A stretch of 64,000 bases of DNA, taken from NCBI RefSeq assembly GCF_000149955.1, contig NC_030987.1, positions 4,521,190 through 4,585,189 on the forward strand, in the 5' to 3' direction. Below the pieces are notes generated by a model. That model did not search any database, was not told the origin of the DNA, and saw nothing but the letters and a program-made list of their open reading frames with translations. Both the position numbers and the translations under genes were made by a program. The first letter of the stretch is position 1. Each line of letters starts with the position of its first letter. This document shows, in pieces, positions 33,936 to 45,552 of this stretch. The stretch comes from Fusarium oxysporum f. sp. lycopersici 4287 (taxonomy: Eukaryota; Ascomycota; Sordariomycetes; Hypocreales; Nectriaceae).

Positions 33936-34412
33936 GGGAACAGTATGCCGAAACAGCCCCGTGAGGGATAATCTTTTACGAACCAATATCAATTCGCAGT
34001 TTTCCAATTGGTTATCCAGTGGCAAAATGGCAGAATTTAGTATGGGGAAGTTACCTATAAGAACTGCGATAAACGAATCCGACATACTCCACTACACAAT
34101 GCCACACGATTCCCAAGGTGCAAGATTCGCCGCCGGTCAATCGAAATAGGAAATATTCCGCCGAAACTTTACCCCAACAGTCTTGTTGGAGCTAGTTTAT
34201 TTCTCCAAGAAAGCAACCATGAGCGGGGCCAACTCTAAACTATCGGGGCTAGACCAGGCTTCCCCATGGGGTTGATGCTGGCATAAGGTCAACTTCATTA
34301 TTCTTGGCCAAGTATTAAAGGCTCATGATTCCTTCAGCCTTGAAATCATCTCAACTCATCAGCCCGACAGCTTTCTTCTATCCATTGGTGCTTCTACGAC
34401 TTCCAATTCACC
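33936..34412. other. intergenic, transporter promoter
   Basis: No gene seen. It holds the upstream region of the sugar transporter, with a pyrimidine-rich stretch close to its ATG. Confidence 0.5.
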
Positions 34413-36354
34413 ATGTCTAAAGAATCTCTCAGCAACTCGCCCAGTCATGTCGAGGAGACTGATCCAACGCCCCAAGCTGAGACTGCCATTGAATATGATA
34501 GCAATGGCTTGAGTGGTATCGTTCGATCTCCTTATGTTCTGGGAGCTGCTACTCTGGCTTCACTTGGAGGATTCTCCTTCGGTTATGGTAAGTCTCTAGA
34601 TGAAATCCTCTTTTTCCAACTAACAGTTTATCAGACCAGGGCGTGATTAGCATCATCCTTACCATGAAGCAATTCCACGACCAATTCCCTGAAACAGCCC
34701 CTGGCCATCCTCGGTATGGTTTCAACGTTGGTTTCATGACCGGCATGCTCGAACTTGGTGCCTTTGTTGGATGTCTTTTTCTTCCATACCTCGCCGACCG
34801 AATCTCTCGAAAGTGGGCTATGACTGTGGCTACTGTCTTCTTTACCATCGGTGCTATCATTCAGACTGCTGCTCATAACTACGGTACACTCGTCGCTGGA
34901 AGAGCTATCGGTGGAATCGGCGTAGGGACTTTAGCCATGGGTGCACCTTTGTATATCTCTGAGATCTCCCCTCCGAACTTGCGAGGTTCGCTCCTGGTCC
35001 TTGAAGCTCTTTCGTAAGTCAGCATTTAAGGTCGAGTTCTCAGCAGTCTAACATAATACAGTATTGTCATTGGAGCAATCATTTCTTACTGGATTACCTA
35101 TGGCACAAAGGATATGGCCAGTGAATGGTCCTTCCGACTGCCATTCCTTCTTCAGATGGTACGTCCGGCTTCCACCGACTAGACGATTAATACTGAACTT
35201 ACATAATAGCCTCCTGCTCTACTAGTCAGTCTCGGCATTCACTTCTTCCCATACTCTCCGAGATGGCTCGTCATGCGCCAACGAGACGACGACTCTCTTC
35301 ATGCCCTCGCCCAACTCCGACGTGTACCAGCAACCGACGATCGCGTCCAGGCCGAATGGAAAGGAATTCTCACCGAAGTACGGTTCCAGCAGGAGATCCT
35401 TTCTCAGGAACACCCCAATGACAGCGGTATCATTCTGGAGCTGAAGCAGTGGGGTGACCTATTCCGACCAAGATGTCTCAAGCGTACTGCAGTTGCGCTT
35501 GGTATTCCCTTCTTCCAACAGTTTTCTGGAATCAATGCCTTCGGTAAGCATAGTCCTGGGTTATCTTGGATTAGAGAGTTCTAACGATATCAGTTTACTA
35601 TGCTCCCACTTTCTTCAAAGCGCTGGGACAGGATGACAACATGGCACTGATTCTATCTGGAATGGTTAACATTTGTCAGCTGGTGAGTTGATGTCTGTTA
35701 CAGTTGGCCTTGTAGCATGCTGACTTTAGAATCATAGGCCGCTGGCATTCCAACCTTCCTCTACCTCGACAAGATGGGCCGCCGCAAGCTTGCCATCTTC
35801 GGTGGTGCTGCTATGGCCGTTCCTCATCTCATCATGTCGGGTGTCGTCGGCAAGTTTGATGGGAAGTGGGAAGCCAATCCCGGAATGGGCTGGTTTGGAG
35901 TTGCCCTGATCTGTACGTTTTCTCCAGTCAGATCCTTGACTCAAGACTAACATCTTTAGACATCTATGTCCTCTGCTACGCATGCTCATACGGACCATTG
36001 GCTTGGACTCTCCCCGCTGAAGTATTTCCCAGCTCCCGCCGGGCAAAGGGTGTTGGAGCCGCTACTGCCATGGTCTGGCTCGCCAACTTCATCATTGGCG
36101 TTGTGGTCCCCGAGATGATTATCAAGATCGGTTGGGGTACTTATCTCTTCTTTGGAATTTTCTGCTCTCTTGCTTCTATCTTTTCTTTCTTCCTTGTCCC
36201 TGAAACGGCGAATAAGTCTCTGGAGCAAATTTCTCAGCTCTTTGGAGATCATGCTGTTGCGGATGAGGAGGCTGTTTATGAACGTATTCGGCATCAAGTT
36301 TGGGCCGGCCATGCTCATGGTGCCGAGCACGCTGAGGTTAAGCAAAGCATTTGA
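34413..36354 (+). CDS. MFS sugar porter
   Basis: Seven exons: 34413-34587, 34635-35013, 35062-35158, 35210-35543, 35594-35682, 35738-35912, 35960-36354; 547 residues, all phases consistent. Twelve-helix sugar-porter features: GGFSFGYDQGVISI in helix 1, the loop 2-3 motif ADRISRKWA (RxGRR-like), GRAIGGIGVGTLAMGAPLYISEISPPNLRG (GRAIGGIGVG, then PLYISEISPPNLRG), SPRWLV, FFQQFSGINAFVYYAP (QQxSGIN), DKMGRRKLAI, CYACSYGPLAWTLPAEVFP (PAEVFP), and FFLVPETANKSLEQI (PETK-like). Plasma-membrane proton/sugar uptake is the family role; the sugar is not deducible. A Zn2Cys6 gene follows 553 bp downstream on the same strand and may regulate it. Confidence 0.92.
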
Positions 36355-36907
36355 CGATTTATGATATGTATTTAGCTGCATACACCCAATAGTCAACGTT
36401 CTATCAAAGTTTGATTGCCTGTAACTATGGCTCCTTATGTCTTGTTGCAATCCGACTCTTATGTGAACGTGTTGAATTGACCATTATGACTAATCTGCAT
36501 AACATCCTTATGTATAATCTCTTCTTACTTTGAGCTTCCAAAGGATTTACATCAATACTGAGACTTGATACTTGTAGAAATTGAGTCATTGATTTGCCTC
36601 CACTTATGTTTAAGAGAGCGTAGTTACCCAACAAATTCTTGTTAGAACTGTAATTCTTGGTTGCGGAGAGCTGCAGTGGATCAATCCGCTAACTCGCCCC
36701 CGTTAGGTCATCGGGGACGCTAGAATGCGGGGAAGCAGTGAACTAAAGTCATCCTTACGCCAATTTCATATCCTTGCCCTCAACTCGGCCTGCTCCCCGA
36801 GATTTCATTCTTATGCCAACTCCACGCCATTCTCCCTGCAAACCCGGCGAAATTCTTCCTAATCCGTCTCGTGCTTCTTGTAGCTCATCTTCAAACCTCG
36901 AGTCATC
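36355..36907. other. intergenic between transporter and regulator
   Basis: Transporter 3' UTR and regulator promoter. TCATCGGGGACGC near 36708 resembles a stress- or Cys6-type GC box, but I do not call it. No gene. Confidence 0.45.
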
Positions 36908-39153
36908 ATGAGTTCGGCGCCTCGCACTCGGACTAAGCCTTGCGATCAATGTCGAGGTCTGTCAAAGCCTGCAAGGATACCCTACCCTGACCAAAGCTGA
37001 CCACAAACAGATAAACATCTGAAGTGTATGGAAGATACTTCATGTCATGGTACCCTAGCAACGTCAGGCTAAATATTACAGGTGACAAGGAGACTCCATG
37101 CGCCAACTGCAAAAAAGCATCAATCAACTGCGCTCGCGCCAAGAAGTTCCGCATCAAAAAGCTCATCACGACTGAAAACACGTTCAAGTTTGATCCAAAC
37201 CAGACATGGATAGGTACACCGAATCAAGGTAAGTCTGATCAATGTTACTGTTTGCAATTAGTCTCACCTAGTTCAACAGAAAAATCAAACAAAATTTCCT
37301 TTGTCGACGAAACAAGCTCCGCCTCTCGCCACTCCCGTACAGTCACCGCTGAATCTCCGTCTTCCGAAGATGGACCTCAATCAGAGAGCTTGGATTTTGC
37401 TGCTTCTGTCTTACGGTCTTTATCCAAGGGCAGCCAGGTTTTACCCGACGAACAAGAAGCGCCTCTGGTGCAAGCACTCTCAGGACAGTCCCCAGATGTT
37501 TTTGAGGCATCCCGAACTCATGAAGATGGAGGCTTTAGTGCGCCTCGAGATCTCTCTCAACTATCAATTTCTGTATCCCCAACTGGTAGACCAAGTCTTT
37601 CTGCTAGTCACTTCGGATCGCCGTCCCTTCCCGTACTCTCAACGCAATGGCAGCACTCCTCACCGGATCAGGATACAAGAATGTATCTGGATCATGGCGG
37701 TACTGGGGAAGGTTCACCATTTGGTACAGGTACATACAACGACAATCACCTCTACCAAGCAGATACTCTTCCGTCAATCATGGACCTGGAACTCCATAAC
37801 CCTACCTCTTTGTTAAGTGCAAGCTCATCTCAATCGCTGAGCCTGGAGGAAGCCTGCCTGGTTCGCTGTTTCGTCGAGAAACTCGCAAGAGCTGTAAGAA
37901 ATTCTATGTTGTTGTCGAGAAGCAGGTTTGACTGACCACTTGTAGTTCGATACCACCGACAGAGACCATCATTATATCTCAGTTCTTCCTCTCCGAGCCA
38001 TACACAGCCCTCTGCTTCTCAATGCTATATGCACCGCCTCAGCACGCTTCCTCACGCGTGTCTCCTCACTCCAAGATCCGGACAGAATCATCGAATATGC
38101 GGGCGTACAGCTTCCGGACCTCAACATGGAATCAGCTATCCACTACCACAACAAGTGCATCTCACATCTGATGGGAGTGTCAGCAGATCCGATCAACTCT
38201 TGTAGTGACGATGCTCTGGCTGCCATTACGATCCTGAGATACCATGAGCAAGTTGATAGTACGAGACATCTACCCTTCGCTTGATCAAATCTGACACTAC
38301 TCTAGCACATTTTACCGGTACCGATAACGAGACTTTCTCCATTGCTGTCCGTGCCGTTTTCCAAGCATCCCAGAACGACGCAGACGGGCTCCTGCACCTA
38401 ATTCTTCAACCTCCTCGCGGCTCAGATGTCTATGCAACCTCTCTCTCTTCCCTCAGGTTCTCGGCATGCCTCATTGCACTTCGCCAAGAAATTTGGTCTG
38501 TCCTTATTCATCGCCGTCCATTCCGACTACCAATCCTGCCTGTTGAGAACTATGGCATCTTTGATGATACCTTGGCCGCCGACGATTATGATTGGACTAA
38601 CCGCGTTCTCATCTGGTGTGCCCACGTTCTCAAATTCTGCTACCCAGATGATGATGACGAACAGCCAATCGATAATCGAACTCGATCCCAACAATGGGAA
38701 GCTATCAAAGACTTCCAGAGAAACTGGGACGAGAAACGGCCACCTCATTTCGCGCCTCTCTACTACCGAGAACGCAACCCATCAGAAGGTCGATATTTTC
38801 CAGAATACTGGATTACCAGTCCATGTCAAATGCTAGCCCTCCAACACATCGAACTAGCACGTATAGTTCTTGCAGTGCACGATACCAAGATCCAACTCGG
38901 CATTGGCGGCAGAGCTGCCCATAAAGCACTGGAAGAGCTGATGCGAGAAGCAACAAGACGTGTTTGCGGCTTGGCTATGTCACAGAAGTGGTGCCAAGAG
39001 GGAATGGTAACCGCTGCGGTTGGACTGTCCATGTGTGGCGAGTATTTCCAAGACCCGGGAGAACAGGCTGCAATTATGGAGTTGGTAACGTTGCTTGAGC
39101 GTGATCATGCTTGGCCAACCAGCACTTTGTTGAACAAGCTTTGGGATACTTGA
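36908..39153 (+). CDS. Zn2Cys6 fungal transcription factor
   Basis: ATG at 36908. Exons 36908-36956, 37011-37025 (15 nt), 37082-37228, 37280-37893, 37946-38258, 38306-39153; 661 residues. The split binuclear cluster reads CDQCRDKHLKCGDKETPCANC then KKASINC, six cysteines with the usual spacing; it is followed by the basic stretch RAKKFRIKK. A Ser-rich linker of about 200 residues leads to a fungal-specific regulatory domain with HHYISVLPLRAIHSPLLLNAI and later SLRFSACLIALRQEIW. Such proteins bind CGG triplets as dimers. The neighbouring sugar transporter is a natural candidate target (inference). The tiny second exon splits the zinc cluster, so automatic models may miss it. Confidence 0.88.
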
Positions 39154-39366
39154 TTTCAAGTATCACAAGGAGCGTGAATTGAGTTTCATCTCGTTGTCTC
39201 TTTCGAGATTCACGATGCTGCCTGATTGGTATGCACGATTGCGTGATACGAATGAGTCATAAGCAGCACTTCGCATTCAGACCTAAGGTTCCGACTTTCA
39301 ATCAACATACTTAACATCCAGGCCAAGATACATTGAACCAAATCGAAGTCAGGAAGCGTCTTCAAT

Positions 39367-40047
39367 ATGTCTTTCAAAGCTGTGGCTTTGCCGAAGTCTT
39401 TGTCCGACCCAAATCAATGGGACAAACTCGTGGACCAGTACAAAGAATTCCGACTCCTCTCTCTGCAACTATCCCCAGAGTCTTTCAGCTCAAACTATGC
39501 ACGCGAAGCGGAGTTTACGAAGGATGTATGGGAAGCCCGCTTGAGTAACCCACTCGCATCTAGTATCATCATCGTGTCCGATCCAAAGCCCGGTTCAGTT
39601 GACGACGTCTCGCTGATTCTGAACCAACCATGGCTCGCATCGCTTGTTCTGTATGGCCCACTCGAAGCCAAGACAGCGGCCAAAACATGGGAAGATCTGC
39701 AGAAATTCGAACCCGGAAGCACTTATTTTGGTCCGATTGCGGATGAGATTGAGTCTGCTTACGTCCTCAACGCGATTTACGTTCCTCCATCTCAGAGGCG
39801 CAAGGGCTTGGCGAATAAGCTGATCGAGCATGCCAAGGAACTTACAGTCAGACAAAATGAGGGCAAAAAGGCTATGCTGGTTCTTCTTGTCAACTTCAAC
39901 TCTGTCGCGGCTATGAAATGCTACGAGAAGTCGGGATTCGAAGTCGTGCATGATTACTGGTTCGATGATCCTAATACTTCTGGAACGTCTCGAGGTCATG
40001 CAGCTGTCATGAGATTGGATGTCGGCGGGAATGATTCCTCAAGCTAG
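39367..40047 (+). CDS. GNAT-family N-acetyltransferase
   Basis: Single exon, 226 residues, ATG at 39367. The C-terminal half carries the acetyl-CoA-binding core: beta-strand AYVLNAIYVPPSQRRKGLA (motif A, Q/RxxGxA-like RRKGLA), then NKLIEHAKELTV, then LLVNFNSVAAMKCYEKSGFEVV (motif B). Acetyl transfer to an amine is the family reaction; the substrate is unknown. It lies 214 bp after the Zn2Cys6 gene on the same strand. Confidence 0.87.
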   Translation: MSFKAVALPKSLSDPNQWDKLVDQYKEFRLLSLQLSPESFSSNYAREAEFTKDVWEARLSNPLASSIIIVSDPKPGSVDDVSLILNQPWLASLVLYGPLEAKTAAKTWEDLQKFEPGSTYFGPIADEIESAYVLNAIYVPPSQRRKGLANKLIEHAKELTVRQNEGKKAMLVLLVNFNSVAAMKCYEKSGFEVVHDYWFDDPNTSGTSRGHAAVMRLDVGGNDSSS

Positions 40048-41717
40048 AAGAATTCTTTTCGTGGAGCAGATTGTTCCATTTCCTGAGTAGGATAACTGGA
40101 ATGAAGCTCCAGTTTGGCTATACGAAGTTGAGGAATGCCGAGATAAATTGAATAAAAGATTCGGCGCTATTGAGAATCGCCAAGTGACAATCAATTTTCT
40201 AGCCACGTTGGCTTATTCATAGATTGATTATCCATCGTTTAGCGATCGTATTCAAATATGCCTCGTGTTGGATTGGCACGCAAGCGGTCAGATTAACCTT
40301 CGGTACCGCCGGATATTGTTGCGCCAACCAGCCACCGATCGTGGCGCTCTCCTTTGCAACGTTGTACCGCGTTTGTGAAAGCGCGGCCTTAATTGGTATT
40401 TTTGGATTTTACTACTGCTAAAATACGGCTGTGCCTTGCGTTAAAATGCATCTTTTTTGCGATGCTGAGATAGCTTCAATTGAGCCTTCAGAGGATTGCG
40501 GAATTGGCCGTTGAGCTAAGAATGATGATGCTCACTGTTGATGGTCTATTGAACGGGAACAAGCGGGGTTGCAACTTGGAGGGACGGTAGCACGGGTATG
40601 ATGCCAGGATGACCCCGAGCTATTGATCACTAGACCATGAGGCTGAGAATCACCGCTCAACCCACGAAGTCATCGTGCATTTCCCCTCAGTAGCCTTGTC
40701 TCGGTGGAACTTGTGATAACTAACGTCCCATCGTAGCAATTCCCAATCGAATGATTGATGCGCAAGTGAATAATTGGGTTGCATGCATACGTCGTGATAT
40801 CTTCATCAGGAAGGTCTATGCTGATTAAAGCACGAGAACTGCTTAAATCAGCATGTGGAAGCGGGGAAACGAGAAAGTCGATATACGGTCAGACACCATG
40901 TCCTGTCGATGATGCCGGGTCCGAGTGGTGTTGCATGCATCAAGGGCCCTGTTCTCCATGAAGATGCATGGCTCAAGCGGGGTACAGCACCTCATGACGG
41001 ATCAGCTGAGCTTGACTGCCCACAATGGAAGCTTACTGAGACTCTCTCGCTTGGCAGAGTCAATGTTCTCATGATGTCAATTGATCGATCGATGAATGAT
41101 TGTCTATTCAATGACATCAAATCAGTTGGTTCACTACGAGCTCAAATAAAGATCCGCAAGATCTTCAAGTCTCCGAAACAATAGACCTGCAGATTGTCGT
41201 TCATCTGTGGAGAGCTGATAACGGATCAGTGGGGGAGCTTTGACATGTTCTCAGCTTAGGCCTCGGTCTAGATTGTGCCGGGGTCGACATGCAGAGAAGA
41301 ATGGAGAAGAAGAAAGTCGGTTAGAGCGGCGGGAAAAAAGAACAACGGGTCATCGTCATCCCTATCGTAACTCTGTTTTACGGATACAGCGGTTTTGCAG
41401 CCTCCCATTTTCTTAGCCGCTGTCTTGATAGCGTCTCGTATTTGGGGAGGCTGGCCGTTTAGCACGGATCCGAAGCCGTATCCGGGCTTTCGCAGTATCA
41501 TACGAAAATACCACGAGCGGAGAGGAGACAATTAAAACGATTGTTACAATGAGTCAATTGACTTCTGATGATTGACCTGACGTCAGCACAAGGAATTACT
41601 CCTCCGCTGACAGTTTCTGCATGCTTTAGTTCAAAGTCCCTGGACGCATATCGCACACAGCCCGCTCACCCACGATATCGAGCTAAGCAGCCCACCACGA
41701 TCTAGACTCTTGAAAAA
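40048..41717. other. intergenic, nothing supported
   Basis: Several 60-110 codon frames, none with family features or codon usage like the neighbours. No RNA gene recognised. Confidence 0.5.
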
Positions 41718-42148
41718 TGGCCGGTCGGGAGTTCGTATCAGTGGTTGGTAAGACTCGCAAGCCACCCAACTACTGCACCATCCAACGGATCTGGAAAAGC
41801 CTCTTGTCTCATAGCAGTTCCCTCCGGCCGTTTTTTTCACTACAGCAACTCACTCACAAACTCTTGGCAGGGTTTTGTCCGTGCTATTGGTGATCTGATG
41901 CAAGGGGTGTGGAGATCCATGCCGTTGTTGGCGTATGCGTGGCTTGCGAGCAGGCCAACCCTGGTTGCTTAGTCGACGCTAGCCCTGCAATACGAGACCT
42001 GATCACCCATCGTCTGATCGATATAAACCGAGGTTTTGACAGGGGGAGGTTGGGAGCCCTCTTGAGTGCAGAGCAGCAAACTATTAAACCAGCCTTCACC
42101 AATTGCGAATTGACTCGAAAGTCATACTTACTATATCAACGTGCGTGA
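41718..42148 (+). CDS. possible small gene, unrecognised
   Basis: An ATG at 41718 opens MAGREFVSVVGKTRKP. Further down, frame 41909-42148 reads HAVVGVCVACEQANPGC, LVDASPAIRDLITHRLIDI, GALLSAEQQTIKPAFTNCE, which looks protein-like. I could not connect the two with frame-keeping splice sites, and no family is recognised. Treat as doubtful. Confidence 0.25.
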
Positions 42149-42247
42149 GAACATTAAAATCATCTCATCCTTATTCTTCAAGTTTTTGTATAATTGTACA
42201 TTACTGACAAGCCATCTGTTGTACCTTATTACACGACACTAGCAAGA

Positions 42248-43181
42248 ATGTTCTCCAAAGCCATCGCAGCCCTCGCCCTCGCGGCACCTCTTGTCTCAGC
42301 CCAAACATTCACAAAGTGTAACCCCATGACAGCCAGTAAGTCTCACCCTTTTTATCCCAATAACTCGGTACACTTGACTTACACAGCATAGCATGTCCTG
42401 CCGACCCTGCTTTTGGAAGAGATACTGTTCACTGTGACTTTACAAAGGGCGCTTGTGAAGCTTTTGCAGAGGATGCCGGCACTGCGCTTCAGCACAACGA
42501 AAATGGTGCTGTCTTTACAATTTCAGGTCCCAACCAGGCTCCTACAATTGCGACGGGCAAGTACATCTTTTTTGGCCGCGTGGATGTCGAGGTGCAGGCC
42601 TCTACGGGTGTAGGCATCTGCACTAGTGCTGTTCTTCAGTCTGATAACCTTGACGAGGTATGTCCACCACCAACTTGTATAGAGTATAGATCATCAACTA
42701 ACAACCTCAGATTGACTGGGAATGGTTGGGCGGCGACAACGCACAGGTTCAGTCAAATTACTTTAGCAAGGGTGACGTTTCAACATATGATCGTGGTGAA
42801 TTCCATCCCGTCGCAAACCCAACAGGCCAATTCCATCTCTACTCCATCGAGTGGACACCCGCCGCCATCAACTGGATGATTGACGACGTTGTCGTCCGAA
42901 CTCTGCCCTATACCGATGCCACGGGCCCCAATGGCTATCCCCAAACCCCCATGCAGATCAAGCTCGGAACATGGACCGCTGGTTCTCCCGATGCTGCTCC
43001 TGGTACCATCGCCTGGGCCGGTGGTCTGGCCGACTACTCCCAGGGTCCCTTCAACGCTTACTACAAGAGCATCTCCATTGTCGACTACGCAGGTACCGAT
43101 GCCCCCACGACTAGTAGCGTGCGAGAGTACCTTTTTGGCGATCATTCTGGATCTTGGAAGAGCATTCAGCAGATCAAGTAA
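42248..43181 (+). CDS. GH16 Crh-type chitin-glucan transglycosylase, short
   Basis: Exons 42248-42335, 42392-42657, 42711-43181; 274 residues. Signal peptide MFSKAIAALALAAPLVSA. The GH16 Crh active site DEIDWEWLGGD (E-x-D-x-E) spans the exon 2/3 junction. QVQSNYFSKGD and EFHPVANPTGQFHLYSIEWTP (as FHLYSIEWTP) follow the Crh family order, then IKLGTWTAGSPDAAPGTIAWAGG. The family links chitin to beta-glucan in the cell wall. The usual Ser/Thr-rich stalk and GPI signal are absent: the protein stops at SWKSIQQIK, so it is predicted to be secreted rather than anchored. No frameshift is seen at the end that would explain it. Confidence 0.88.
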
Positions 43182-43861
43182 GATGTGGTGATGATTCAAA
43201 ATGCATGAAAGAGATGGGACTTTAATGAGGGTTTAATGAAAGAGGGGGAATACCACGGTTTATGAGCATTGCAGCATTTAATAGACGATAAATATAATTA
43301 CGATCACTTCGAAAACTTCCTAAGTTTCTTTATCTTTCCTGTTTCTTGTGACTGTCCTCTGATCATCTGATCATCTATGATCCAGACTGTGCGGAGGATG
43401 GCGACCCATCCGTTATGTGGGGCCGGTCGAGGCATCATATCTTAACTTTCGAAATCCGAATACTCGAGCTGGGAAGCCAGTTAAATTCTCTACTTCGTGT
43501 TTATACTGTTACTGGTTTGTTGTCATGGTTTCCAACCTCCATCTCCGAGACTGACGTCCAAGCTCTACCCTGCCAGGGAGGCAAGAAAACTTGGGACCTT
43601 ACCCTAAATGATGAAAAGACTTAGCTAACCTTGGGCAAGACTCAGTAAACTTCAAGCCCAATTACTCTTAACACCTAAGGGGTCAGAAGTTTTCTTGTTC
43701 CTTGAGGTTTGCACAACACAACATCAATCATCCGCATATCAGAACGTCAAGTTTTCACGAGAGATTGGAGCTTTTTTACAACTTCCACTGCTTTAAAGGA
43801 ACTTTATCTGAAATAATGCAAAAAAAGAAATGCTTCTCAGTTGTGCAGAGAGCAAAAGAGT
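43182..43861. other. intergenic
   Basis: Crh gene 3' region and spacer before the tRNA. Nothing else seen. Confidence 0.5.
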
Positions 43862-43934
43862 GGTTCCGCCCGGGATCGAACCGGGGACCTTCTCGGTGTT
43901 AACGAGATGCCATAACCAACTAGACCACGGAACC
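43862..43934 (-). tRNA. tRNA-Val (anticodon AAC)
   Basis: The reverse complement folds as a canonical tRNA of 73 nt. Acceptor GGTTCCG/CGGAACC, D-arm with GGTCTAGTTGGTTATGGC, anticodon stem CTCG/CGAG with loop TTAACAC (anticodon AAC), T-arm CCCCGGTTCGATCCCGGG. No intron; CCA is not encoded. It decodes GUU and, as inosine-AC, GUC. Confidence 0.95.
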
Positions 43935-44922
43935 GGTCTATGATTGGATGATTGATGCAGCGCCAGATAGTTCCCAAGTCACTATCCGTCTCATCTTGGT
44001 GGTGTGTTGTTTGAGGGAGCCTCTAACTTCAGGCTCGTGTCCAAGCTCTTGAATCAGTTTCGTGACTGGTGTTTCTGCGTCTTCTGTAGTTGATCATAGA
44101 TAGAATCAAAGTGGCTAAAGAGACCCGAGAGTGATAGGGTCTTCCAGAAAATCAAAACCTTGCTCGTGGATATCAGTTCGTTCAAACATCGAAGCAAGTA
44201 GAAAGATATGCGAAGTTCCAACATTTACTGCTTGGCATCGTAACGACAATGATTTCCATGGAAGCGAACTCGGGTTAATCCTGAGCAACAGGCAGAAGGT
44301 AGCCCAATATCGCTCAACGTGGCTTGTGTAACAATAGGTAGTGGATCTGCTCCGAACCATCGACTCAGCGGCAAAGGGACACTGATTGATGTAATGGTAG
44401 AATTGATAGGCTCCCCGAGAGACCATTCATCTGTGGCCCCACTCGCTTCTACTTCCTCTGATCCACTCACTTATCTTGACGCGCTCTGAATGCTTCATCT
44501 TTGCTTTTTACTTGCGTCCTGTGGCACGGAAATCTAACTCTTACTGTTTTCTACCTACCTATGTTCTGTTTTGCTCAACATTCCCTTTGTCAAGTCGTAC
44601 TATCGCCGAATCTTGCTTTCATTCTGTGCAGGCTCTGAGGCGAAGCGTAGTGTCTGTCGTTGATTACCTGTGGCTGAGAGCTTATAATCACCTCACTGAG
44701 CTTGTTGGTGAGTCTCTTATGCGAACTCAATAAGACACCTTGACTGACGTCTTTGGGAGTGTTTTCAACGAAGCGCCAGTACGGAACAAGAAACTCAGCG
44801 TTCGTCTCGCAATTTGTTTGCCTCCATCTCTGAGGATTCGTGCCAATCAAAGCTGCTCGTAACAAAACAAAGATCCTCTCCGACGAAAGACGTAAAGTCT
44901 TGCACAAAACACTCCAAAGAAA
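43935..44922. other. intergenic with a short echo of the GRDP-gene 3' end
   Basis: GTGGCTGAGAGCTTATAATC near 44671 recurs at 55445, where it is the stop region of the GRDP-like gene. The rest shows no gene. Confidence 0.45.
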
Positions 44923-45552
44923 ATGTCTTTGCCCTCTCCAGACCAGCAGGATACAGAGTCTGTCTCCTCCGTCGACAGCTTTGACCCAGCTCCCACTCTG
45001 GCCCTCAAGAAAATTACCAGAGAAGAGGCGCTAGAGCAAACCAGCGAGCATATAGGCAAGATGTGCAAGTCGAAGTTTCTTGACAAACTCTTGAAGCCAG
45101 CAGTATCGAAGTGGCTTACCGAACCCATTCTTCGCGTTCTGCCTCCTAAGATGAAGCACACCGTTCATGCCTGGTGCCTGAGTCACGATCCGATGTGGTT
45201 TAACAAACTTTCCGAATTTATCGATGAAGATATCTCAGAGTGGGAATATACAGTTGAAGTCCCCAACCGGCGAAAAGACATGGCCTGGTGCGGAATGGGT
45301 GCCGATATCCTCCGGTTCTACGTTGCAGATCTGAAGCCCCTGCGTAAAAGACTTCCAGAGCTGGAGCGTCGAGAGATCGTCAACAAGGTTCGAAAAGGAG
45401 TAACCCTCTTCGCAGATTTCCACGACGAGAAGATGAAAACAATGGAGCGTGAGGCGCACGATCTTGTGCAGCAGGAACGAGACTCGATGGACATTGAGCG
45501 CAGCGCCTTCCTTACTGCGTTTGAGCTGCAGAATGAAGCCATCGCTGACTAG
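44923..45552 (+). CDS. hypothetical 209-residue protein
   Basis: Single exon, ATG at 44923 (GAAAATGTC). Acidic Ser-rich N-terminus (DTESVSSVDSFDPAP), then a helical region with KLLKPAVSKWLTEPILRVLPPKMK and a long charged helix toward the end (RREIVNKVRKGVTLFADFHD, EREAHDLVQQERDSMDIERS), possibly coiled-coil. No signal peptide or membrane segment. I recognise no family. Codon use looks genuine and the frame is closed by TAG just after QNEAIAD. Confidence 0.6.
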   Translation: MSLPSPDQQDTESVSSVDSFDPAPTLALKKITREEALEQTSEHIGKMCKSKFLDKLLKPAVSKWLTEPILRVLPPKMKHTVHAWCLSHDPMWFNKLSEFIDEDISEWEYTVEVPNRRKDMAWCGMGADILRFYVADLKPLRKRLPELERREIVNKVRKGVTLFADFHDEKMKTMEREAHDLVQQERDSMDIERSAFLTAFELQNEAIAD

